Shown here: one piece after another, positions 1-5,985 of the stretch
Layout of the letters: each line of letters starts with the position of its first letter
Numbering within the stretch: the first letter of the stretch is position 1
NCBI GenBank assembly: GCA_945866245.1
Contig: CAMBGW010000037.1
Span: 1-8,716, forward strand
DNA: 8,716 nucleotides
Source: Verrucomicrobia subdivision 6 bacterium
Lineage (GTDB): Bacteria; Verrucomicrobiota; Verrucomicrobiia; Methylacidiphilales; Verrucolacustridaceae
Direction of reading: 5' to 3'
Program-made: the position numbers and the translations under genes
The notes under the pieces: model-generated
Told to the model about the DNA's origin: nothing
Databases searched by the model: none
What the model saw: the letters and a program-made list of their open reading frames with translations, nothing else

Positions 1-24
1 GCCGAGTTTTTCAAGGGACAGTAA
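1..24 (+). CDS. Possible C-terminal end of an upstream gene (partial)
   Basis: The first 24 bases can be read in frame 1 as AEFFKGQ followed by TAA at 22-24. A GC-rich hairpin begins nine bases after this stop, as expected for the end of a gene. Seven residues are too few to identify a family, and the reading frame itself rests only on the position of the stop relative to the hairpin. The 3' end of an unrelated frame or simple intergenic DNA cannot be excluded. Confidence 0.3.
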   Translation, partial: AEFFKGQ

Positions 25-32
25 TTGGGCTA

Positions 33-55
33 AGCCCGCCTATTCAAGGCGGGCT
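33..55 (+). terminator. GC-rich hairpin, possible transcription terminator
   Basis: A perfect 8-bp inverted repeat, AGCCCGCC at 33-40 and GGCGGGCT at 48-55, encloses a 7-nt loop (TATTCAA). It lies between the stop at 22-24 and the moeB-like start at 107, so it probably ends the upstream transcript. No T-run follows on either strand, so it is not a textbook intrinsic terminator. A shorter competing palindrome, GGGCT-A-AGCCC at 27-37, shares the left arm. Confidence 0.45.
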
Positions 56-106
56 CATGACACACACCATCTCGACCCTGCCATCGATTTCTGTTAGGTT
101 TTTCAG

Positions 107-1294
107 ATGTCTTTGATTTCCAGAATCAACGAAACCACCTCCGCACAAACCCTGAGTTCACCAGAGATGCGTCGATATGCCCGCCATCTCATCATGCCTG
201 AGGTCACTGTCGAAGGTCAGCGCAAGCTCAAGGCATCCAGAGTTTTGGCCATTGGAACAGGTGGCCTTGGTTCTCCCCTTCTCGCCTATCTCGCCGCCGC
301 AGGCGTCGGACGTCTGGGAATCGTGGATTTTGATCGGGTGGACGAATCAAACCTTCAGCGTCAAATTATCCACCGTCAGACCTCCATCGGTCAGGCCAAG
401 GTCGAATCTGCCCGCCGCACCATCTCCGAACTCAATCCCCACGTGGATGTAGTAACCCACGAACTCGCCCTGCGTTCCGACAACGCACTCGAACTTTTCG
501 CAGACTACGATGTGGTGGTGGACGGTACCGATAATTTTCCTACCCGCTACCTGGTGAACGACGCATGCGTTCTTTTGGGGAAACCCAATGTCTACGGCTC
601 CATCTTCCGCTTCGAGGGCCAGTGCACCGTATTCTGGGGAGAAAAGGGGCCCTGCTATCGTTGCCTCTACCCCGAACCGCCACCCCCGGGGAGCGTCCCC
701 AGCTGTGCAGAAGGCGGTGTTCTTGGAATCCTTCCTGGCGTCATTGGGGTTCTTCAGGCCATTGAGACCGTAAAACTGATCCTAGGAATCGGTGATCCAC
801 TCATCGGACGTCTTCTCCTTTTCGACGCCTTAAAAATGAAGTTTAAGGAGATGAAACTTCGCAAAAATCCGCTTTGCCCGATCTGTGGTCCCAATAAAAC
901 CATCACAGGACTGATTGATTATGAGCAGTTTTGCGGTGCCCCCGCACGAGAGGGACCGACACAGGAAGCGCCCCAAGTTCCTGAAATCACCTGTGCTGAT
1001 TTGAAAAAGAGAATCGACTCTAAGAAGTCATTTGTTTTGGTTGATGTTCGAGAGCCCCACGAATATCAGATTTCCAAAATTGCCGGATCAACCCTCATTC
1101 CTTTGGGGGAAATTCCAAAAAGATGGCAAGAGATTCCCCAAGATCAGGAAATTGTTCTTCAGTGCAAAGCTGGGGTACGAAGCGCCAAGGCTCTCCTTTT
1201 TCTTCAGCAACAAGGCTACAAAAAACTTCTCAACCTCAAGGGCGGGATCGATGCTTGGTCGGAAGAAATCGACCCCTCTCTTCCCCGCTATTGA
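107..1294 (+). CDS. moeB: MoeB/ThiF-type adenylyltransferase fused to a rhodanese domain
   Basis: This 395-residue protein has an E1-like adenylation domain (about residues 20-270) followed by a rhodanese domain (about 290-392). Such fusions, in the MoeZ/MoeBR/Uba4 style, ATP-activate the C-terminal glycine of a ubiquitin-like sulfur carrier (MoaD, ThiS or similar) and then transfer sulfur from a rhodanese persulfide. Visible motifs are the nucleotide-binding loop GTGGLGS (50-56), the R-x-x-x-R segment NLQRQIIHR, two zinc-type pairs CYRC (183-186) and CPIC (257-260), and CAEGGVLG with Cys200 in the segment that often holds a catalytic cysteine. The rhodanese loop CKAGVRSA begins at Cys353, so the sulfurtransferase half looks active. 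The start has an upstream TTAGG at 94-98 with reasonable spacing. No sulfur-carrier gene is in the window, so the physiological pathway (molybdopterin, thiamine or another) is not determined. The stop overlaps the next gene by four bases. Confidence 0.94.
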   Translation: MSLISRINETTSAQTLSSPEMRRYARHLIMPEVTVEGQRKLKASRVLAIGTGGLGSPLLAYLAAAGVGRLGIVDFDRVDESNLQRQIIHRQTSIGQAKVESARRTISELNPHVDVVTHELALRSDNALELFADYDVVVDGTDNFPTRYLVNDACVLLGKPNVYGSIFRFEGQCTVFWGEKGPCYRCLYPEPPPPGSVPSCAEGGVLGILPGVIGVLQAIETVKLILGIGDPLIGRLLLFDALKMKFKEMKLRKNPLCPICGPNKTITGLIDYEQFCGAPAREGPTQEAPQVPEITCADLKKRIDSKKSFVLVDVREPHEYQISKIAGSTLIPLGEIPKRWQEIPQDQEIVLQCKAGVRSAKALLFLQQQGYKKLLNLKGGIDAWSEEIDPSLPRY

Positions 1295-1713
1295 TTCTTT
1301 TTCGCGCCCTCCTCCTCGTTCTTAGCTTCGCTTATGGGGTTCTCCGAGCGGGGGGTGAGACCCAATTAAAGATTGGCAATCACCTTCTGACCGTTGAGTT
1401 AGCCGAATCTCCCATGGAACAGATGACCGGCTTGATGAATCGCAAAGCCCTCGACCCCGATCACGGCATGCTCTTTATTTTCCCGTTTCCCAAACAAGCC
1501 ACCTTCTGGATGCACAACACTTCAATTCCTTTAGACCTCGTATTTCTCAACACGGATGGCGTGATCCTCGAAATTCTTCCCCTTGTGCCCTTTGAGGAAA
1601 AACGAGTCGCGAGCAAATCAGATCAAGTCGCCTATGCCCTCGAAGTAAGCCGAGATTGGTTTGCCTCCCGAAAACTAAAGCCAGGCACTCGGGTTCAAGG
1701 GATACCAAAATAG
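1291..1713 (+). CDS. Exported DUF192 family protein
   Basis: This small protein of about 140 residues has an N-terminal hydrophobic segment (ILFRALLLVLSFAYG) that looks like a signal peptide, with a likely cleavage area around residues 19-22. The rest matches the DUF192 pattern: MTGLMNRKAL, GMLFIFP, then FWMHNTSIPLDLVFLN, and a C-terminal ALEVSRDWF...GTRVQG. The biochemical role of the family is not established to my knowledge; members are generally short and often exported. No ATG or GTG lies near the signal peptide. A TTG at 1291, overlapping the moeB TGA as TTGA, gives the expected length and implies translation coupled to moeB. No clear Shine-Dalgarno precedes it. An in-frame ATG at 1123 would add 56 implausible residues inside moeB. 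The gene ends two bases before the convergent comM stop. Confidence 0.87.
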   Translation: MILFRALLLVLSFAYGVLRAGGETQLKIGNHLLTVELAESPMEQMTGLMNRKALDPDHGMLFIFPFPKQATFWMHNTSIPLDLVFLNTDGVILEILPLVPFEEKRVASKSDQVAYALEVSRDWFASRKLKPGTRVQGIPK

Positions 1714-1715
1714 TG

Positions 1716-3248
1716 CTACCCCCAAATCTGTCTGTCGAGGGTGCGGTACTGGATCGCTTCGGCTAGGTGATCGAGCAGAACCTTCTCACTTTCTGCCAAA
1801 TCGGCAATCGTCCGAGCCACTTTCAAAATTCGGTCTAAGGCGCGCGCACTCAGCGAAAGGTTGCTCATCGCCCCAGAGAGAAGAGCCTTCGCCTCCCGAT
1901 CCATCGGAACCCGCCTCCTGAGGTCCCTAGGTCCCATCTGCGCATTGGCATAAATCGTCGATCCTTTTCCAAACCGCTCCCGCTGTACCTCTCTTGCTCG
2001 TTCAACTCTGCTCCGTATCGTGCAAGACGACTCCCCTGGGGCTTCGGCCAGTAGCTGCTCATGCTTCATTGCTGGGACCTCTAAATGCAGGTCGATTCGG
2101 TCCAGCAAAGGACCACTGATTTTATTCAGATACTTTCTTGCCGCCTGCCCATTGGAACGATTTTCAAAGTATCCGCGTGGGCTGGGATTCATCGCCCCCA
2201 CAAACATGAATCGCGCAGGAAAGGTCATCGTTCCCGAGGCCCTTGAAATGGTTACCTGCCCATCCTCCAAAGGTTGCCGCAAAACCTCCAGTGCTGATCG
2301 CTTGAATTCTGGTAGCTCATCTAAAAAAAGGACCCCGTGATGCGCTAAGCTCACCTCCCCGGGGGCGGGATTTGCCGACCCCCCAATCAGACCAATATCA
2401 GAAATCGTATGGTGCGGACTGCGAAAGGGTCGGTCTCGAACGAGGGAACCCTCCGACCGCAGAAGCCCTGCCACGCTATGGATCCGAGTAGTCTCGAAAG
2501 ACTCCTCCAAACTCATTCTGGGCAGGATGCTAGGCAAACGCTTTGCCAACATACTTTTTCCCGATCCTGGGGGCCCGATCATCAGCACATTATGATTTCC
2601 TGCGGCTGCGATCTCTAAAGCGCGCTTCACCGCCTCCTGCCCTTTGACCTCGGAAAAATCTTCCCCTCCCCCTCCCGAAGATACCTCCTCCAGTGAGGCT
2701 CCCTTTTTTTGCGGCGCTGGAGAGGAAATCATTTTGCCATCGATCACTTCAGCCGCCTCTCGCAAATCGCGAACGGGCACGATTCGAACACCCTCCACCG
2801 CACTGGCCTCGGCTGCGTTCGCCACCGGAACGATGAGCCCCCGAACTCGCCTGCCTCGGGCCAACAAAGCTATGGCTAAGGCTCCCCGAACAGCACGCAC
2901 CTCCCCGTCCAAAGCCAACTCACCCACCACCATCCACTCAGCCAAATTATCGCTGGAGATCTGCCCCGAACAGGCCAGTAGCCCCAACGCAATGGGAAGA
3001 TCAAAGCAGGGGCCCCCTTTCTTTAAATCGGCTGGAGCTAAACTGGCTGTGATAAATCCCACGGGACAGGAGTACCCACTATTCCAGACCGCCGCTTTCA
3101 CTCTCTGCCGCGACTCTTTCACTGCGGTATCCGCCAAACCCACGACGACAAAGTTCTCTTTTCCCCCTCCAGCGTCGACTTCGACCTCAACTGGGAGAGC
3201 TTCCACCCCAACCACCGCTGCCGACCAAGTACTGGCTAACTGTCTCAT
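1716..3248 (-). CDS. comM: ComM/YifB family Mg-chelatase-like AAA+ ATPase
   Basis: This 510-residue protein has the full ComM architecture. An N-terminal S5-like domain opens with SAAVVGVEALPVEVEVD and includes the conserved GLADTAVKESRQRV. A Mg-chelatase-type AAA+ core follows, with Walker A GPPGSGKS at about 225-232 and Walker B VLFLDE at about 306-311, then a C-terminal helical domain (LSLSARALDRILKVARTIADL). ComM is a hexameric branch-migration helicase that extends donor-DNA integration during natural transformation; related proteins occur widely even in bacteria not known to be competent. The start is placed at ATG 3248 because it forms an ATGA overlap with the yraN stop and has GGAG four bases upstream. 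A GTG at 3257 would add only three residues. The segment often written NPCPCG in this family reads NPSPRG here, without the usual cysteines. Confidence 0.95.
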   Translation of the reverse strand: MRQLASTWSAAVVGVEALPVEVEVDAGGGKENFVVVGLADTAVKESRQRVKAAVWNSGYSCPVGFITASLAPADLKKGGPCFDLPIALGLLACSGQISSDNLAEWMVVGELALDGEVRAVRGALAIALLARGRRVRGLIVPVANAAEASAVEGVRIVPVRDLREAAEVIDGKMISSPAPQKKGASLEEVSSGGGGEDFSEVKGQEAVKRALEIAAAGNHNVLMIGPPGSGKSMLAKRLPSILPRMSLEESFETTRIHSVAGLLRSEGSLVRDRPFRSPHHTISDIGLIGGSANPAPGEVSLAHHGVLFLDELPEFKRSALEVLRQPLEDGQVTISRASGTMTFPARFMFVGAMNPSPRGYFENRSNGQAARKYLNKISGPLLDRIDLHLEVPAMKHEQLLAEAPGESSCTIRSRVERAREVQRERFGKGSTIYANAQMGPRDLRRRVPMDREAKALLSGAMSNLSLSARALDRILKVARTIADLAESEKVLLDHLAEAIQYRTLDRQIWG

Positions 3249-3757
3249 CGGCTCCACCCCACCCCAACCTCAGCCAAGCTGTAGGCGTGGCGTAGCCAGC
3301 GACACTTCGGCCGCCGGCCTGGCTCATAATACACCTCTACAATATCAAATCGCACAGGAGGCGGACGACACTCTAACTCCCGCAGATAGCTGTTGGCCGT
3401 AGCCACGATCCTTTTCTGCTTTCCCCAAGTCACCGCATGCTCCGGTCGTAATCGCGCCTGGAAGTGACGTGTCTTAACCTCCAAGACGACTAGCTCGCCA
3501 GCTTCCCTCCCCATCAGATCGATCTCCCCGCAACGAGCCCGATAGTTACGGGCCAAAATTTTTACTCCTTCACGCTGAAGGAAGCGGGCCGCCACTCTCT
3601 CCCCGTACCGACCCGCCTCCCGGCTATTTCGCCAAGCGGGGCACGGGCGACGATCCCACGGGTAGAAACGATCGACGATGAATCGGGCAAGGTCCGTGAT
3701 CCCGAAGAGCTCGAAGATGTTCCGCCGTACCGTATCCACAATTTCTCGCAAAACCAT
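3245..3757 (-). CDS. yraN: YraN/UPF0102 family nuclease-like protein, start uncertain
   Basis: Residues from about 47 onward (with the 3757 start) match the YraN family, which has a restriction-endonuclease-like fold. The pattern is GRYGERVAARFLQREG, then ARNYRARCGEIDL (Asp80), then LVVLEVKTR (Glu93 and Lys95), and a C-terminal RFDIVEVY. The family is usually about 120 residues and its function is poorly defined; it commonly neighbours rnhB. There is no ATG, GTG or TTG close to the conserved domain. The nearest in-frame starts are GTG 3739, TTG 3751 and ATG 3757, all within rnhB, giving an overlap of up to 134 nt and an unusual N-terminal extension of about 46 residues. I chose ATG 3757 as the simplest option, but the start is weakly supported because its upstream sequence has no strong ribosome binding site. 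The frame stays open to 3931. The stop overlaps comM as ATGA. Confidence 0.83.
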   Translation of the reverse strand: MVLREIVDTVRRNIFELFGITDLARFIVDRFYPWDRRPCPAWRNSREAGRYGERVAARFLQREGVKILARNYRARCGEIDLMGREAGELVVLEVKTRHFQARLRPEHAVTWGKQKRIVATANSYLRELECRPPPVRFDIVEVYYEPGRRPKCRWLRHAYSLAEVGVGWSR

Positions 3758-4247
3758 ATACAGGATATGACTGACCAAATCGAAAAAGGGTTCGGTCTCG
3801 TGAAACTTTTGCCACCACCGAGGCGGCCGCAATCGATGGGCAAATACCGTCCCCACCAACCACCGCCACATGCTCCCTGCCCAAGTGCTTGGCTGGGAGC
3901 CCATCCACCAAAATGGGCCCACTCCAATCACCCAAGGCCTCCAGCGCCCGTGCCATAGCCATCTGGCTCGCGACTAAAATATTGTGCTTTTCGATCTCCT
4001 CCAGCGAAGCCTCCCCTACCCCCCACCTTCCAATCTTTCCATCTGTGAGAAGCTCAAAAAGGAGCTCTCTTTTCTTCCGAGTTAATTTTTTTGAATCGTC
4101 CAGACCTGGAACCGCGACACCCCTTGGCTGGAATAGGTAGGCAGCAGCGACAACCGGACCAGCCAAAGCACCCCGCCCCGCCTCATCTACCCCTACGGCA
4201 ACGGCCCCACCCGCGAACGACTTCTCTGATTTCCAGAGCGGTGGAAT
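3624..4247 (-). CDS. rnhB: Ribonuclease HII with a non-canonical start
   Basis: RNase HII cleaves the RNA strand of RNA-DNA hybrids and excises single ribonucleotides misincorporated into DNA. With the ATT start the product is 207 residues, normal for the family. The four acidic catalytic residues are visible: Asp21 and Glu22 in GVDEAGRGALAGP, Asp115 in ILVDG, and Asp133 in GGDGICPSIAAASVVAKVSRD. The C-terminal signature YGFARNCGYGTAEH and HRRSFLPV is intact. The first ordinary start codon in frame is TTG 4166, which lies after Asp21-Glu22 and would delete two catalytic residues. The open frame begins directly after the rplS TAG (4248-4250), and the only near-cognate start codon there is ATT at 4247-4245. 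I therefore annotate from ATT, with readthrough of the TAG or a sequence error as alternatives. Identity is confident; the start is not. The 3' end overlaps the assumed start of yraN. Confidence 0.9.
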   Translation of the reverse strand: MPPLWKSEKSFAGGAVAVGVDEAGRGALAGPVVAAAYLFQPRGVAVPGLDDSKKLTRKKRELLFELLTDGKIGRWGVGEASLEEIEKHNILVASQMAMARALEALGDWSGPILVDGLPAKHLGREHVAVVGGDGICPSIAAASVVAKVSRDRTLFRFGQSYPVYGFARNCGYGTAEHLRALRDHGPCPIHRRSFLPVGSSPVPRLAK

Positions 4248-4607
4248 CTATTTTTTCTTTCTGGCTTCGACCACTTCCCGCACAGCCATATCGGAGCGAC
4301 CACGCAGATAGAAAAGCTTAGCCCGACGAGGATTCCCCTTCGTTTCCACTTCCACTTTTTCGATTCGGGGCGAGTGCAGAGGAAAAATACGCTCCACTCC
4401 TTCCCCGTAGCTGATTCGCCGTACGGTAAACTGCTCGTTCAATCCACGTCCCTTACGTGCGATGACCGTTCCCGCAAAAAGCTGGGTACGCTCTTTATCT
4501 CCCTCTTTCACCTTGGTGAAAACCTTGATCTTGTCCCCCACCCCAAAACCGGTTCGGCCTTCTTTAAACTGCTCTTTTTCAATTGTCTCAATGATCTTTG
4601 CGCTCAT
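4248..4607 (-). CDS. rplS: 50S ribosomal protein L19
   Basis: The 119-residue product is a full-length bL19, which sits at the subunit interface of the ribosome near the 30S contact. Recognisable segments are the N-terminal F-x-x-GD-x-x-x-V-type FGVGDKIKVF (21-30), LFAGTVIARKGRGLNEQFTVRRISYGEGVERIFPLHSP in the middle, and RRAKLFYLRGR near the C terminus, ending in a basic KKK tail. The ATG start overlaps the trmD stop as ATGA, so translation is probably coupled to trmD. The trmD-rplS order is standard in bacteria. The gene ends in TAG, and the following codons continue in the same frame into rnhB. Confidence 0.97.
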   Translation of the reverse strand: MSAKIIETIEKEQFKEGRTGFGVGDKIKVFTKVKEGDKERTQLFAGTVIARKGRGLNEQFTVRRISYGEGVERIFPLHSPRIEKVEVETKGNPRRAKLFYLRGRSDMAVREVVEARKKK

Positions 4608-5332
4608 TTTTTTATCTCCTTAAGAATGAATAATCCTGCCTGCTTTTTCTCCTCAAGTAAATCTCCTCTTCGCTCCTGCGTCCGTGCGATCGCTTGGCTC
4701 TTTTGCCATTTTTGAATCTCTGCGTGGTGCCCCGAAAGTAAAACCTCCGGCACCTTCCGGCCACGGAACTCCTCAGGCCGCGTATACTGCGGACCTTCCA
4801 GCAACCCCTCCCCCTCAAACGAATCCCCCCCTGCCGAAGCTTCGTTCCCCAACACCCCGGGGATGCGGCGCACCAACGCATCGATCAAAGTCAGCGCCGG
4901 CAAAGTCCCATTGCTCAGAACATAATCCCCAACAGAAATTTCCTCATCGATCCACCCCTCACGCACTCTCTCATCGATTCCCTCATAGTGTCCGCTGACC
5001 AAAAGTAGACGGCGATGATTTTGTCCCAGCTGGCGAACCTTGGCCTGATCGAGTCGGACTCCCTCCGGAGTCAGGTAAATGACCCGAGCCCGATCTTCCC
5101 CCTCCCCACGCAAATGCTCAATGGCGTCGACCAGAGGTTCCGCCTTCATCACCATGCCAGGTCCACCCCCGAACGGCCGATCATCCACCGTGTGATGCTT
5201 GTCCTTCGCATAGTCCCGAAGCTGGTGAACGCGGATTTCAATAAAACCGGCTCGTTGCGCCCTCCCCAGAATGCTCTCGGCCAAAACCCCATGGGCCGTA
5301 GCCGGAAAAAGAGTCAGCAGATCAATCTTCAT
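4604..5332 (-). CDS. trmD: tRNA (guanine-37-N1)-methyltransferase TrmD
   Basis: TrmD transfers a methyl group from S-adenosylmethionine to N1 of G37, next to the anticodon of tRNAs reading CNN and related codons, and prevents +1 frameshifting. The 242-residue product has the expected family length and the trefoil-knot SPOUT motifs: VDDRPFGGGPGM (49-60), LLVSGHYEGIDERV (from about 110), SVGDYVLSNG and RIPGVLGNEASAGGDSF (Asp170, matching the family's catalytic Asp), then LLEGPQYTRP and VPEVLLSGHHAEI. Both ends overlap neighbours by four bases as ATGA: khpA upstream and rplS downstream. This suggests coupled translation through khpA-trmD-rplS. rimM, which often precedes trmD, is not present here. 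Confidence 0.97.
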   Translation of the reverse strand: MKIDLLTLFPATAHGVLAESILGRAQRAGFIEIRVHQLRDYAKDKHHTVDDRPFGGGPGMVMKAEPLVDAIEHLRGEGEDRARVIYLTPEGVRLDQAKVRQLGQNHRRLLLVSGHYEGIDERVREGWIDEEISVGDYVLSNGTLPALTLIDALVRRIPGVLGNEASAGGDSFEGEGLLEGPQYTRPEEFRGRKVPEVLLSGHHAEIQKWQKSQAIARTQERRGDLLEEKKQAGLFILKEIKK

Positions 5333-5580
5333 CGATTGTCTCCATCAAACTCCCCATCCTCCACCTCGACAAAAATAGTGCGTTCATCTCGGCTGGCCGC
5401 ATTCATCAGGGAACGAATCGCTTCAATCGTCCGACCGTTGCGACCGATAATCCGACCCAAATCCTCTGGGTTAACCCGAATGCGAAAAAGAGTCCCCTGC
5501 TCTTCCGCTGTCTCTTCGACGTCTATTTCGTCGGGATGCGTAACAAGGCGACCGAGGACAAGCTCCAGAAAATATCGCAT
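5329..5580 (-). CDS. khpA: KH-domain RNA-binding protein KhpA (YlqC)
   Basis: This 83-residue protein is a single type II KH domain with the nucleic-acid-binding GxxG loop at 46-49 (GRNG, within LGRIIGRNGRTIEAIRSLM). KhpA-type proteins bind RNA, often as a KhpA-KhpB heterodimer, and are implicated in cell-size and mRNA or sRNA regulation in Gram-positive bacteria; the role in this organism is inferred. The gene follows rpsP by 24 nt, with an AGGA five bases upstream of ATG, and overlaps trmD by four bases. Placement between rpsP and trmD is the family's usual context. The short C-terminal tail (EVEDGEFDGDNR) is acidic. Confidence 0.93.
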   Translation of the reverse strand: MRYFLELVLGRLVTHPDEIDVEETAEEQGTLFRIRVNPEDLGRIIGRNGRTIEAIRSLMNAASRDERTIFVEVEDGEFDGDNR

Positions 5581-5604
5581 GAAAATCCTGTCCTCACCGG
5601 AAAC

Positions 5605-5856
5605 TTACGCTTTGGGCGCGCGGCGCGCTTTGCGAATAAAGCTGGCGACCGTCTCGCTGGGCTTGGCTCCTTTGCCGACCCAATGGTCGATTCGGTCCAG
5701 CTTCAGCTTCATTCCTGCATCCTTGCCCATCGGATTATAGGTCCCCACCAGCTCCAGAAAACGTCCATCCCGCGGACTTTCCTTGTCCGTTACGACCACA
5801 CGAAAGTAGGGACGATTCCGCTTTCCCTCTTTCCGCAAACGTATCACCACCGCCAT
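5605..5856 (-). CDS. rpsP: 30S ribosomal protein S16
   Basis: The 83-residue product is a complete bS16, a small-subunit assembly protein. It begins MAVVIRLRKEGKRNRPYFRV, continues VVTDKESPRDGRFLELVGTYNPM (the DxRxxEx-GxYNP segment typical of S16), and has the DHWVGKGAKPSETVASFIRKA region expected near the C terminus. An AGGGAG at 5865-5870 lies eight bases upstream of the ATG, a good ribosome binding site. The gene appears to be the first of the rpsP-khpA-trmD-rplS-rnhB-yraN-comM run, with 129 nt separating it from gmhA upstream. Confidence 0.97.
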   Translation of the reverse strand: MAVVIRLRKEGKRNRPYFRVVVTDKESPRDGRFLELVGTYNPMGKDAGMKLKLDRIDHWVGKGAKPSETVASFIRKARRAPKA

Positions 5857-5864
5857 AAGTTTAT

Positions 5865-5870
5865 CTCCCT
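5865..5870 (-). promoter_or_regulatory. Ribosome binding site of rpsP
   Basis: Read on the minus strand this is AGGGAG, within TAAGGGAGA, eight bases before the rpsP ATG. It is the clearest Shine-Dalgarno in the window and supports the S16 start. Most other genes in this cluster start by overlap with the preceding stop. Confidence 0.75.
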
Positions 5871-5890
5871 TACCCCGCCAACGACGTGCC

Positions 5891-5921
5891 CTGCGGCCCC
5901 TGAAAAAGGGCGATTTCGCAG
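5891..5921 (-). promoter_or_regulatory. Nested stem-loop in the rpsP leader
   Basis: On the minus strand an outer stem CTGCG/CGCAG (5921-5917 with 5895-5891) encloses an inner GCCC/GGGC-type stem (5911-5908 with 5900-5896), with a short T-rich loop and a 5-nt one-sided bulge (AAATC). It lies about 35 nt upstream of the rpsP start. It may be a leader element, for example for autoregulation of a ribosomal-protein operon, or an incidental structure. No run of T follows it in the rpsP direction, so it is not an intrinsic terminator. Confidence 0.35.
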
Positions 5922-5939
5922 AACGTTGACGAATCTGAA

Positions 5940-5968
5940 AACATATCGAAACCCCCGCCCCCTTCCAA
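5940..5968 (-). promoter_or_regulatory. Candidate weak sigma-70-like promoter for rpsP
   Basis: On the minus strand, TTGGAA (5968-5963) and TATGTT (5945-5940) are separated by 17 bp. Each hexamer matches four of six consensus positions of the classic housekeeping promoter. The site sits in the 129-nt gap after gmhA, where a promoter for the ribosomal cluster is expected. The G-rich spacer and modest matches make this tentative, and the lineage's consensus may differ. Confidence 0.28.
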
Positions 5969-5985
5969 GGACAAAGTCCCTTCCC

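Noticed and set aside
1123..1290. ATG 1123 as the DUF192 start
   Set aside because: It would add 56 basic, Ser-rich residues encoded within the rhodanese domain and would bury the signal peptide internally.
2644..3402. Long open frame (252 codons) on the + strand opposite comM and yraN
   Set aside because: It is antisense to a strongly conserved AAA+ ATPase gene, its translation is low-complexity Ser/Thr/Pro/Ala with no recognisable domain, and it has no plausible context.
5015..5740. Open frame (241 codons) on the + strand across trmD, khpA and rpsP
   Set aside because: It runs antisense through three well-identified genes, and its product is Arg/Ser/Pro-rich without family motifs, as expected of a GC-biased shadow frame.
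5969..5985. GGGACTTTGTCC hairpin as a gmhA terminator
   Set aside because: The stem has only about four clean pairs and is followed by a G-rich stretch rather than T residues on the minus strand.
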